The notes under the pieces: generated by a model
What the model saw: the letters and a program-made list of their open reading frames with translations, nothing else
What the model was told of the DNA's origin: nothing
The model's database searches: none
In this document: positions 26,501 to 38,315 of the stretch, piece after piece
Numbering within the stretch: position 1 is the first letter of the stretch
How the letters are laid out: each line of letters starts with the position of its first letter
From: Pieris napi
Lineage: Eukaryota; Arthropoda; Insecta; Lepidoptera; Pieridae
NCBI RefSeq assembly: GCF_905475465.1
Contig: NC_062247.1
Span: forward strand, 5,642,001 to 5,706,000
DNA length: 64,000 nucleotides
Direction: 5' to 3'
Position numbers and translations under genes: made by a program

Positions 26501-28217
26501 TTATATATGTTTCTTAAGTAAAATAGCTTAAAGACCATAAAACTTGATCCCATAGATATCTAGGTGCCTTGGTATGAATCATAACCTAAAAATTTACATG
26601 ATATTAATACGTAGAACTTCATATTAACCATCAAAACTCATTCGAAAAAATGAAGCTGCCAAAAAACTTGAACCGCCTCAAGATTAGATTTCTTTTTGGT
26701 AGCTAATTGCGTTTTATCAAATTAAAGCAATTCCCGCGCGGAATGATTGATAATGTTTGACGTGGATCCGTTCCCACTAGTTTTACAGAATAAACTGTTT
26801 TCATTTACACTAATATTGCTCATTTGTCTTAAAGAACTTCATTGAATTGCCTTTACTTTTTAAGTTTCTACTTTATTTAATAAGAAAAAATGAAAAGTAG
26901 TTGTTCGTGTTAACCTTAAGTAAATTGTTCTATTGCAAAAAATAAAATGTTGAGGCTGGGTATACTCAAAGTACTTTCGGAGGAGAATGTGATAAATTGT
27001 GGTAAGATTAATTAATATTTTTCACCATTAATTTTAGTTTTTAGTTTTGGCTAAACATAAATAATGAAGAGACAAACGGGCGGTCTTATCGCGTTTTAAC
27101 GATCTGTTCCAAGCAACTGTTCCGGAAATATAATATAGAATAAGGTAAAGCGAAAGATGATGAAATGCTTCTGACCAGAAAATATCAACATTAAACTCGA
27201 GTGAAATGGTAGGTATTTGCAGTTTAGTGAATAGGTAGGTTGTCCTAGTTATTGTTAACACCTGACAAGGAATCAACGTAAAGTAAATAAGACTTATAAA
27301 AGCTGCTTAACCAGTTGATGAGTTATGGAGCAGTGTCTATCTCACTGATCACAGACCATATTATTGATTCAACCCAGAACCACCCAGCAACGGGCAGCCA
27401 CGAAGGCGATAAGATCTAAGTATAACATCATAAAAATAATATTACACATAGCCTGAAACATTAAAAGAAACCAGCAGGTGTATTTTTCAAAATTTAATTA
27501 CCTTGATTGTTTCACCTGCCTAGATTAGCGAAACAATCATTCATAGGATGCCATTAGTTTCGTCTCGAGCTTTTGTTCAGCAGACACCACGGCGTGCTTT
27601 TAATTACCGAAGAGCGATTAATGTAATCAAAGTTCGATACATCATACTCTCTATCGCCCCGCCTCGCTTTGATTAATAATTCTAATGAGCGGCGGTGCCA
27701 AACGAGTTAATTAAGCATTCGTTTTTTACTCTGCCACTGCGCCAGTAAACGTCCGCATCAATCACTGCTTTGTGCCCGCCGCCGAATTCTTAATGATTGA
27801 AATGACGTGCGCGAGCGCATCTCACAATGAAGACCCACGTTGGGGGTTAATCCGTGTCTGAACTTAAACACGTACTAGCGCACCAAGTAAACTATTTTCA
27901 CACATTAAGTAAATTTATGCAAATCATCTTATGAGAAATCAATGATTTGTCACCCTCATTCAATAAAACTAAACCAGTCTTTGGACTCTTTTCCTGTAAA
28001 ATAGTATCTACGCTGTTTCATTTTTTATGAATACGACGGTTAGTACTTCAGTCGTCAAAGAAGACAAATGATAAAACACACATTAATTTATAATATTACC
28101 TTAATTAGGTCTTGCCACACTTTAATAATAATAATAATAAATATATTAAATAAAATGAAATGGTTATATTTTGTTTAATGCTTTTGTTATTTTTTAGCTT
28201 ACAGGTGGTATCACCTG
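23541..28217. other. No recognised genes; candidate non-coding conserved DNA
   Basis: No supportable frame. Patches at about 26160-26350 and 27570-27850 have higher GC, few repeats and several TAATTA or ATTAAT homeobox-type cores, so they might be regulatory. A (TAA)n microsatellite lies at 28120-28143. Nothing here can be proved from sequence alone. Confidence 0.35.
28120..28143. repeat. TAA microsatellite
   Basis: About seven consecutive TAA/AAT units. Confidence 0.8.
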
Positions 28218-28335
28218 TAAGCTGCCCATCTAGGTAATTCTGGTTCAATATGACTTAGGGTCTTTCAAGTAAGAACTTTTTTAAGAAGCCAATAACACAC
28301 TCTCGAGCCTCTAGTATTGCCTGGCATATAGTTTG
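28218..28335 (+). mobile_element. Decayed LINE 3' end
   Basis: Follows the plus-sense family order: AAGCTGCCCA, GACTTAGGGTCTTTCAAG, TTAAGAAGCC and CACACTCTCGAGCCTCTAG. It is diverged and lacks the 3' tail. Confidence 0.55.
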
Positions 28336-28429
28336 TCAGTTATAGGGCGGATATATCAGTTACATTTATAATTATATATCCATTCACAACACCATTTTAT
28401 GTGCATTGTGGTGAAGGGTAATGTGGGTC

Positions 28430-28815
28430 TCGCTACTGTGCATACCCATTAAAACCCCACGGCGCCCCCAGCAATCGCCCCAGGCAGGATAGCAGCGTAG
28501 CCTTGTCCGTATCCCATCGTTGAAAGTACGGCCCCTTATGGCCATGAATGATGTGGAATGGACCTTGGCACATCAAGGGCCATACTCACATCGGCCAATT
28601 AACCCAGATTTGTAGAGCTGAAGGAGGTCGGACTGTTGCGTGCTTGCAAGGATGTGTCATCGCTTCTTTTATACGCATGAACCCCTGTTCCCCCGCTGAA
28701 GCGTCTGCGCGCCCAGGATTACACAACGCGTTGCACGGTGGAACGGCGACGCTGTGGTCTCGGACGGCGACGGGATCGACTTCCCTGGCACTCCGACTCG
28801 AGTCACCCAGCTAAG
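28430..28815. other. GC-rich island, unclassified
   Basis: About 385 bp with far higher GC than its surroundings, holding an 88-codon plus-strand open frame (28548-28814) rich in A, G, S, R and H. It resembles no family I recognise. It may be a fragment of a GC-rich retroelement. Confidence 0.3.
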
Positions 28816-29825
28816 CTTTCATTTACCACCTATATAGTGTTATATGTTCTATATAAATAAACATGAAAATGAAACAAAATTCTGCAATGAACGTTCAGTA
28901 TCGCAAATATATAGCATCCATAATTTCTGTTTATCAATTGTAAAACATCAGTTACGGGAATAACAAATAATCGTGACTATTCAACGAAATCGATCATTAT
29001 TAGTATTTTAGCATTATTATATTATTATTGTACGTCAGTGCACTATCGGAATCAACATTCGATATGATTGTTCTGGTAATTATAAAAATAATTACACGGA
29101 TATGACATGCAACGCGTATTGAACATGTATTGTACAAATCTATTATGTTTTAATTTTTTGTTACAAATTATTTAAATAAAACTATAATTAATATAATTGC
29201 AAAATTATTATATTATTTAGCCACTTCTACTACAAAAAAAGGAAATAAAACATTTTCAATGAAGGATATGCTAATTAGATTCTAAGCGCGAATTTTATAA
29301 TTTTTTTTAAAGAATATTTAAACGTTTTTAAACGTTTATTTATATAATCAAAGACATAATAAAACTATAAATACTAACTAACCACTAAAAATGTATTTTG
29401 AAATTGATTGTTAAGTGTATGAAAATGTAAAATGCTTAACAATTAATTTTGAACAGAGTCAAATGATATAAATGGACAATCAAAGTGCAATTACGTAGCG
29501 GTATAGAGGGGAAGCGAAGTACTTTTGTATTCACCGATACTCGTTAATGGGATGAGGGACACATTTTTGCGTCTATTTTATTCATATACTTAAGGATATT
29601 ACATATAGTGCAAATTTAGTTACTTTAGTTGAATTCCCGTGACTATTTAAAGAGTTTCAGGTTAAAATTATGTAAATAAATAAAATTAATTAGTTACCCA
29701 AAATCGTTCAGGTGATCGTTTATGGTGTTTTAATTCTTAAGCATACTACATTATTTTTCTTTTTCGATGTTATACAGGAGATACGGAGATACGACTTCCA
29801 ATTGTTTAAATAAAAAGTATACTAC
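28816..29825. other. No recognised features
   Basis: Very AT-rich; no supportable frame or repeat. Confidence 0.4.
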
Positions 29826-29936
29826 GCCCTCTAAAGCCCACAACGCACCCACTAAAACGGGTGTCCATGGTTTGCGATGACTGCCCTTTTTGGGAGTCCC
29901 ATTTGCCCCCCTAGCCAATAAAAAAAATAGGGTACA
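29826..29936 (+). mobile_element. Decayed LINE 3' end
   Basis: GTGTCCATGG, then TTTGCCCCCCTAGCCAATAA and an A-tail follow the plus-sense family order seen at 21055-21173. Confidence 0.55.
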
Positions 29937-31229
29937 CTTAAATACTTATTTAACGTAATATGTTTACAGGCATAAAATGTAGGTATAAGTTTTACAGTCA
30001 TTAGAACACCACGTAATAGATCACATAAAACATTTTTAAATATTGTTTTTATTATAAAAAAATTGTATAACAATAAAAATTATTAATTTATTTCCGAGTT
30101 AACTATGCTGTTTAATTCAATATGCTGTGTTGTTCAGTGTAAACAAAAATGCTTAACGCCGCTATGTTGCATTTCGTTCTTTAAATAAACAATTTACCAC
30201 AAAATCAATACTAATTATTTCACTAATATCACGTTCCAATTACCAGTTCCTGGATAACAAATATGAAATAGTCATAAAAGCAAGTGAACCATTACGTCCC
30301 CAGCTCGCACCCCTCGCACTCAAATTAAGTGTTCCTCGATCAACAGTCATTTTCGGTTACAATTAACCACACATTTGAGTGAAAAGTCAACCACCCACTC
30401 CAATTGATTTATTGTATTCAAGTCGCTGCTTTTGTTTGAAATTTTATGGAACAACGACAGCTAGAAGGATTAGTAATTCGGTAGCAATCAATGGAACGTA
30501 GGAAATAACTTTCAAATACACTGATTTTCTTTATTCGCGACTATACACAAATAATTATTAATCATACTCATTTATTCGTTTGTTATTGTTACATGCGCAG
30601 AAATAAATGACAAACAATAAACATTTCTTGCGTCAGGATGTAAAGATTTATAAAAATTAAACTAGAAACAAAAAATATGTGTTTTATTAATAAAAAAATT
30701 CGACACAATGTAAACCATGCTACGTCGGGACAGTTTTGATAAATGCACGTTATTAATTAATTAAAAACTTTTTAAGATGTTATTTTAATTAATTTTAAAA
30801 TGACTTATCTCCAGATCGCAGTAGTTTGATTTTGTCATGGAACTTTGTTCCTTTTATTGGGAAATTCTAGTTCCTATTAGATCGCACATATTAGAATCAC
30901 TTCTAGTCATAATAACTGATCAATGTAGTGGCGTGTGCCATGGAGGGTGCAACGTTGTTCATTTGTAAACGCAGTACTTCTGAAGGGCACTCAGCTAAGG
31001 GCTGGGAAAGTGTTGCACTTTTAAAAAAAGTCAAAAATGAAATTCAAGTGTCGTTCGAGCATTTAATAACCGTCGTATAACCAAGTTAATTTTACAAAAC
31101 AAAGTGTCACTTAATTTTTTTAAATTAGGTAGATTACTTAGTAAAGAGAATTGGTTTTTGGCTTGCAATTTGAAATGTATAAGTTAAAAGTATTATATCT
31201 CTCTGCCTTAAATAGGTAGCTAATGTCTG
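29937..31229. other. No recognised features
   Basis: AT-rich, with only very short frames. Confidence 0.4.
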
Positions 31230-31790
31230 AGCGTCTTGGTCAGCAAGCAGCAAGATTATCTGTTTCTACCGTTTTCTGTCCAGCGCCTCTCATATAACAG
31301 GGTATAGTTTTTAGGACGATGAGTATTTCACTTAATCGGTCAATCTGGTGAACGGCGACGAAATCTTTCTGTGTTACCCACAATCAGCTTCTCTAAGTTC
31401 TTATCGCCTCTGCGCATTGCCGAAAATTTATATGTTTCGCTGTCGGCATATGGTAGAGTCCGTATGATAAGTTGGGTTAGGATGTATTCTTAGCATTCAC
31501 CTCCAGTACCGCATCTCAAACACATCAAACCTTTGCCTTTCTCGAGTCAAGATAGTTTCACGTAGCTACTCCATACACGAAGATAGAGGATACTAGAGCC
31601 GTATCAGTCTGATTTTGGTTTTGATACCAATTTCTCTTTTCTTCTAGATGTTGGTTAAACGTGTCAAGGCATCTTTAGCCATGCCGATTCGCAATTTTAT
31701 CTCGAGGACAGTGCTGCCGTTGTTAGAGATTTGGGATCCGAGATATTAAAAGCAGGCAACGATATGGATATCAGAAATGTTGTACATGGA
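31230..31790 (-). pseudogene. RTE/BovB-type LINE reverse transcriptase remnant
   Basis: On the minus strand, broken frames give LGSQISNNGSTVLEIKLRIG and MAKDALTRLTNI, then TKIRLIR, RQRFDVFEMRYWR, MLRI and NLEKLIVG. In order these match the end of the palm and the thumb/C-terminal region of RTE-type reverse transcriptases. Several stops and frameshifts make it an old, dead copy of about 560 bp. Confidence 0.75.
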
Positions 31791-34700
31791 AGTATTATAT
31801 AGATAGAAATATATCTGTTTATGCAGGTCTTCAATAGATATAAAAAGTAATAAGATATTCATTTGGAACATTTACTTTAAAAATAACTTACTATTTTATT
31901 GTTATTGTAATATATTAAACTAAGTCACTTTATACGTATTTAGCCGAAATTCTAAAAGCAAACACAACAATTTGCAGCTTGCGGTACCTAGTCAACACGG
32001 AAATAACTTCTACTATACGTTTTGGCGCATGCATTTCTGCATTAAATATAGGAGTCATTATTTTACCTACCTATATCTTATTGCAGCGACAAATAAAGCT
32101 TTAATGTCTACCGAAACACCTTACGGGTATTAAAACCACAATGTAATCAAATTGTAAGTTATAAGTTGTCGTCAAAGTATCATTATGTTACTCCAAATTA
32201 CAGATACGCCAGGCCGACTCATTAAAAGTTCAAATTACGTCAAAAAGTAAGCGATATCAATCTCTTCACAAAAGCGTAATTTACGACTATTTGGCTTCTA
32301 TCGATGGAAAAGTTTTTCAATTAGTGCGCGTGCTAACGTGCCCAGTAATTTTTTCATACTTCCATTTTATTGCCAGTCATCCCGCCTAAAGGCTTTTCTT
32401 ATTGTATAATCACAAATTATAACGTGTATTTTTTAAATAGAATGCGTTGTCTTCGACCGCGTAAGGTAAATCGTATGCGGTATATAAATCATTTCTAAAC
32501 AGAATGTATTTCTTTGGAACAAACAATATAATAAGATGGGGAAGAGTGAGAGTTCCCGCAAAACATACTATTTATACTTATCTAAGTATAATATGATAAT
32601 AAAGTATATCATCAAATTTTTAACAAATTACTAGTTCTCTTGTTTTCCCAATGTTAAGAGTGCAATGTAGTTAAGAGTATTTTTTACAAGGAATCGATCC
32701 ACTTTATTTAGTCATCGAATAGTAGATAAACTAGGGGCAAAGGTCTAGATCAAAATATCGTTGCAATTACGAGTAGTAATTTTTTTATAAATAAGCGGTG
32801 GTTAACTTAAAAAAACATTCGTGGCGCAGCTTGAATTACTTTACTGAAAGGTTTCCGTATATATTTTCAACGTGTTATTAAAAACTGATTTCTACCTAAT
32901 TATTAAAAAGTCAAGTGACACCTAAGGGCTTCTATTAGTTAACAAAATTCGTAATTAAACAGTTGTCTAATATAATTGGCAACAGGCAAGTTCCCACATA
33001 AAGTCACCCTCATAAAAAACGATTTTTCCCAACAATTACATGCGTTCGTGATACAAGGTATAATTATTAGTGTTGCGATAAGCTTGTTCAATCACTGCGG
33101 TACGCAGCTGTCTTGTTCACTTTACTACTTTTCAATGTATATTATAAGGTTTTGCTTGAAAGTTTAATCTTTTGAATAAATGTTACTGGGGCATAAAAAC
33201 AATATGATTGGCATATTAGTGTCGCATTTGTATACTTATTGAAATTATCCAACATGTCTTTTTAGTGTTTAAAACCAAAAAGACATCGCAAACCATTTAA
33301 AATTCCGAAATCGAAATTTCTCAGGTGAAAATTGTAAGTCTCCTGAAAACTATACCGTACGGTAAGGATGACAGATTTTCTGCTTCGATATTTTTACATG
33401 AAATTTTAAAAAAAGTTTTTAATTGGCATGCACCAGCTTTGGCGCTATTCACACTTTTACATGGAGCTTCTTAACATATAGCTTTAACTGCTCAATTTAG
33501 AAACTATATAAAGTAGTGTAGACAACTGTAGATACACTGTAGTGCTCGTCTTTTTATAACTCTCATTATGCAACAATAATGTTTGTAATATATAAACTCT
33601 CCTTACATTACCTACAAACCCTTACATCGAGTGATAAAGATTGTGTTCCTATAAAAAATACAATAACATAGCCATGTACAAAAAACTTGCTATCATTTTG
33701 TTATTTGGCGTGTGTTGGGACAATTATTGATAAATAATGGTGCAAATGATAACCAATTGAAAATTAACGTTTAAATCACACTACTATAGCCACAACCATG
33801 ATATATTATCTATTATATCATGGTTGTGTAGTATGAACTGTAGGTTTAGCAGGCATCAGTCTCACACAGACTAGCTTTTTCCATTAACAGAAGTAAGAAT
33901 ATAACTGTCACTTGCTTATGTCCTAAGATTAAGTTTTTGTGAGAAAATAAATAAATAAAACAATATTATCTATGCAGCAGAACATTGCAAAGATATAGGT
34001 ACCAAGCTCTCTAAATAATCTAAACCTAATAGGTACTTGTGTTGGTACTTGTACTCTATTTCTTGTGTTGTAGACGTATACATTTAGATAATTCGACCGT
34101 ACCTTCTACTTGGACCCGCGCTAAGTCCAGACATGAAATTAAATAATATCTACTAATAAAAATCCTTTTCATTCTAGTGACGCTCTGTTGGCTTCCGCTC
34201 TTCGGCCGTTATTAGAGAGGCGATAGAATTGCCTCTTTTTGATATGAAATGATTGATACAACGATCACACGTAATCAAAATCGTGTCGGTACGATTAGGC
34301 CTCATAGGGCGCCGACGATTTAAATAAATATAACTCCTAATGGCTTTCTCTCTTCATTAAATTGTAATAATGCCTTTTGTTCATGTTAATGATTTTAATA
34401 TAAGTATGGTGTACTGTTACTGCTGTGTTACCGCATTAGATGCGTTTGTTGTAATTTTAATTACATTCACGACAATTATAATTATACTGTAACAATATTA
34501 CTCCTTTTCGCTCTTTAATGTTGATTGTTATGTGAAGGTGTTTAATGAACGATTAATGTACCTAGTAGTTTAATTTATCTAGTTGTCTCACATAAAAAGT
34601 AAGGATCTTGTTACATATTTAGATCCAATATTAGATCCAATCGAGACTGATCAATAATATATTGAAAAAATTAATATTATAAATCATAGACTTTCCATTC

Positions 34701-34867
34701 TTGGTAAGAAATATTATTATCGAAGCTATGTTTACTAAAAACCATACAAAACATAAGTTTTTGGACTGATTTACTCTATCAAACGAAGTCGGTTGCTAGT
34801 AAATTGGTAATGGTTAAATACGAATATTTTTGTTTTCGGTAATTCATCCTTTACTGCACAAGAGATG
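31791..34867. other. No gene; one strong hairpin
   Basis: CACAACCATGATATA (33791-33805) pairs perfectly with 33814-33828 across 8 nt. Otherwise AT-rich DNA without supportable features. Confidence 0.4.
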
Positions 34868-34937
34868 TCTTCGCAATCAACCGGCAAGTGCATTGGTGGA
34901 TGTCGTACGATGAAGCCACTATGCCAACACTGCTTGT
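34868..34937 (-). mobile_element. SINE family 1 head fragment, inverted
   Basis: The minus strand reads GCAGTGTTGGCATAGTGGCT, then CACCAATGCAC. This is the tRNA-derived head with the B-box region deleted, and only about 70 bp remain. Confidence 0.55.
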
Positions 34938-35448
34938 ACGAGACAAGGCTGTAAATTTTTTTACTCAGGCATTCTTAGTTTTATAATTGAGATTATAGTC
35001 AGATACCCTGTTCAGCATTTTCATAACTTATGCATTGGAAGTATAGGTATTATTTTATATCCTTTGTTTAACGCCGGTTGATAATACATTTTATACAAAA
35101 AATCAACCGGCGCCCATTTAAAGCAGCCCCACTGACCCAGGAACCGTACACTGCTCTTCAAAGAACAAGCATCTAATTATTAAAAAAACAATGCAGATTT
35201 TTTTTAAATAAGATTTCCTTATGAAATTCTCTTATCATCCATTAGTAATATAAGTAGAAATTATTCAATTTATTGGGCAATTACATTAGGTTCAGAGCTT
35301 TTAATAAAATATCCTAATGTCCCTATAAATATCAAGCGAATTATCATAAAATTTCCTATTGCCTAACTTTTCCCATTACAAGCTTAACCCTTACTATAAT
35401 AATAAATCATCCTTATGGGAATGAAAGACCAAAATATTTATATACACA

Positions 35449-35454
35449 TTTATT
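35449..35454 (-). terminator. Candidate poly(A) signal for the exon-17 form of shi
   Basis: AATAAA on the minus strand, about 600 nt past the alternative stop at 36050; a second copy lies at 35269-35274. Position only; weak support. Confidence 0.25.
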
Positions 35455-36049
35455 ACACGTATACATTGTACACATAAAACTGATACATACCTATATATAC
35501 AAATCTTGCCGCCTGAATATGGGAAAGGGAATGTATGTAATATATTGAAAATATAAATTATTGACTAGATTAAATAATTTTGACAGCGAAAAAATTATAT
35601 TAAAAAATAAATTAAAACATTATTCAAAAAGGGCCTATCGAGTAATAAAAAAAATTACATATGTGAAAATAATTATTTATAAATATAGGCATCTCAATAT
35701 TCAGGACACAAGAAATTTTAACTAAATGCTCTTAGACAAATTTATGGTAACACTTCGTTGAATCTAATCTCTAGGTTTTAATACCAAACTTATTAAAAAT
35801 TTCGCAGTCAATCATTAAAATCATTGAATGAAATAATACTCAATTACGCACATACATTTAACACTATTAATTTTATGTGTTTCGATATTGTCAATAGAAC
35901 TATAATACTTTATCCATATAATTATTTTTACATAATTTAAACACTTTTTATACATTAATTATTCTATAACAGTAATAATGCTACGCAAAAGCAATGTACA
36001 GACGACATCTTATTTACAATTCAATCACAAGATGGCGGCGAAGCTATTT

Positions 36050-36113
36050 TCAATATGGCCGCCCATTCTGCGGTCGCTCAGGCAGCTTTGGCGGCACGTT
36101 CGGCACTGGACGG
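36050..36113 (-). CDS. shi: shi alternative last exon: short SH3-ligand C-terminus (20 aa)
   Basis: After a TGTGTAG acceptor, a 64-nt open stretch joins exon 15 in the correct phase (AC|C) and encodes RPVPNVPPKLPERPQNGRPY followed by TGA. It contains PKLPER, a class II SH3 ligand (PxxPxR), and so continues the proline-rich domain. Using it instead of exon 16 gives an 858-residue protein. Dynamin genes in flies and mammals also make alternative C-termini. Proline content, phase and acceptor support it; no transcript was available. Candidate AATAAA signals lie at 35449-35454 and 35269-35274. Confidence 0.78.
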
Positions 36114-38167
36114 CTACACAGAAACACAAAAATAGTAAATATAAAATAAAGAGAAAACACCAACCTTAACGAGTGAAAAATGGAATTTAAGAATAATTTT
36201 ATTACAATGTAATCACATAATTCCAAGTTTATCAAAAGCCATATTACTGAATACAAAAATATCAATATGATTTAAAAAAATGAGAATATGATGTATGATA
36301 AAAATTATAATTTTTTACCGATTTACCCACACAAGAATTGATCTGACGCTAAATTATTAAACAAAAGCTACATGGTATAAATAAAATTATTAAAGAGATA
36401 ATATGATAAATCGGTAATATTATAATGACATGCCCAAAAGAAAACTTAATACTACGAAATAGAAAAATACTAGCCACTAATTTTAGTAATGCATTTTGCA
36501 TGCACAAAAACATTTGGCGTTCACAGAAAAACTACACATTCTCTCATTCAAAAAACGTACGTAGTTTATTCTATATGTTCTACTTAAAACGTCATTGAAT
36601 AACAAAGTAGGTTATTATGTGGTATTGTGTTAGTATTATATACATGCATTTAGTTAAGTCCATTAAAATATACCGCAATAGTAAATTTAGCTTACCTAAT
36701 TATCCGTTTAGACGTTGGCAAGAAATTTAAATTAAACACCTAGGTACACGTAAATAGCGTTTAATTATACTATTTATACAGCATAAGATTAACAATATTA
36801 ATAAACTATATCAAATCCAACAATCTCTAGTGACCTTCGATGGTACTAACAAGAGAGCAAAATGTATGACGTATATGTTGTAGCGAGTAGGAACTATGTT
36901 CAGCGATGCTGATGATGTCCCATTCCATACCCATACTGGTCCATTTGGCTAGTACTATACAGGGTTTTAGAAACTTTCGTAATTCCGAAATACGTGCTCT
37001 GAGAAAAACCTATTCGACAGCACTGAATGTCGTCTATAGCTTTTCTTATTGAAACCATTTTAATTATGGTAATGGGCGAGACATGGCTTTTGCCAGGATT
37101 TTCTAAATCCCCACGTACGTCAAGCGCTTTGCCTCGGAAAGTTTCCAAAACATTGTATAACTATATACGAATATAAAACGCCCTGCACTGATGAGAATAT
37201 ATGACAAAGCCGCGCGTCTACATGATGATGAAACATTAAAATTCCATTAAAAGTTCATAACATTTATTCCGATTTATTAACAAATTTTCTAATAATTGAC
37301 CAAAGATACTGCTAGGACCTCGGGACAATCACTTTGGTCGAACCATAGATAGGCGATACCAATATCGTAACAGCTTATATTTGATAAATGCATAAATTTT
37401 TGAAGTCGGTCGAGACCCTAATCTAGTGAAACACAAAAGTGAGAACACTTCCTAAGCTACACTACGCATAGTGCATCAACAACAAATAGACGCTCGATCC
37501 ACATTTACTTAAGTTTACAAAGAAAACTATTGATATGCCCCATCGGATGAAACAAGCGCGGTAAAATCCGAACTCAACTACAATAATATACACCTTATAA
37601 TAAACATATGAATTCAATCTTTACAATTATACAAAATAAATTTATACGATAATAATACATACGCGTAAATTATTCTTTACAATATACCTAAAGCACTGCA
37701 TAAGATTTATTCACAGATAATACTGTAATTTCACAGCTAATTTTAATGTATCCGACTGGAATGTATGAAATAATAAGACATATAATTGCAATGCTATTAA
37801 ATTATTATTTTTTGGTGTGTGATCTTCTACGACAAATACAAATATTACAAGCAGCATTAGAACATTATTATTGTTAAACACGCTAGGGTAACAGTTGTTA
37901 ATCATCATAGTTACGCTCTAGTCACAATGGAACGAAATTTATAACATCAAATCCATATTTATTCGAAAAATTGAGATATCGACTAGGATATGCATTCCCG
38001 TCACATTTAAACACCCTTATCTAAGATTACCGGATATGTAATCAACAAATTTCGATCCATACAAGGCATACAAATTGTTATATCTAAGTAACAGATTAAA
38101 TCGTATTACAACGTACACCTAAACGCGTATGCGTACGTAAACATGGGTTAATTGCACAGAGTATAAT
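36114..38167 (-). other. Between the two alternative last exons of shi
   Basis: This is 3' UTR for the exon-16 form, and part of the last intron for the exon-17 form. An 82-codon minus-strand frame (36900-37148) is present but has no acceptor in phase with exon 15 and no recognisable domain. Confidence 0.5.
37958..37963 (-). terminator. Candidate poly(A) signal for the exon-16 form of shi
   Basis: AATAAA on the minus strand, about 205 nt past the stop in exon 16. Others follow at 37706-37711 and near 37263. AATAAA is common in such AT-rich DNA, so the choice is tentative. Confidence 0.35.
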
Positions 38168-38315
38168 TTACTTGAATTTCGCGAAGGCTGAACTTAATTC
38201 GCTGATAGCGGCGTTGGTGACGGCTTGTCCCACCGCTTGGTTGATTTGCTGGCGCATGTGTGGCGGCATTTGATTCATGGCGCCCATTGCGACGCCTGCC
38301 GCGCTCCCCGGACGC
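38168..38315 (-). CDS. shi: shi exon 16: long C-terminus (residues 838-886) with stop
   Basis: A 148-nt coding part with acceptor AATAG. It encodes QMPPHMRQQINQAVGQAVTN and ISELSSAFAKFK before TAA at 38168-38170. This helical, Q/A-rich tail resembles the long insect dynamin C-terminus rather than a plain PRD. A candidate AATAAA signal on this strand lies at 37958-37963. Confidence 0.9.

Noticed and set aside
36900..37148. 82-codon minus-strand frame between the two last exons of shi
   Set aside because: No acceptor in phase with exon 15, no recognised domain, and composition like the surroundings. Treated as 3' UTR or intron.
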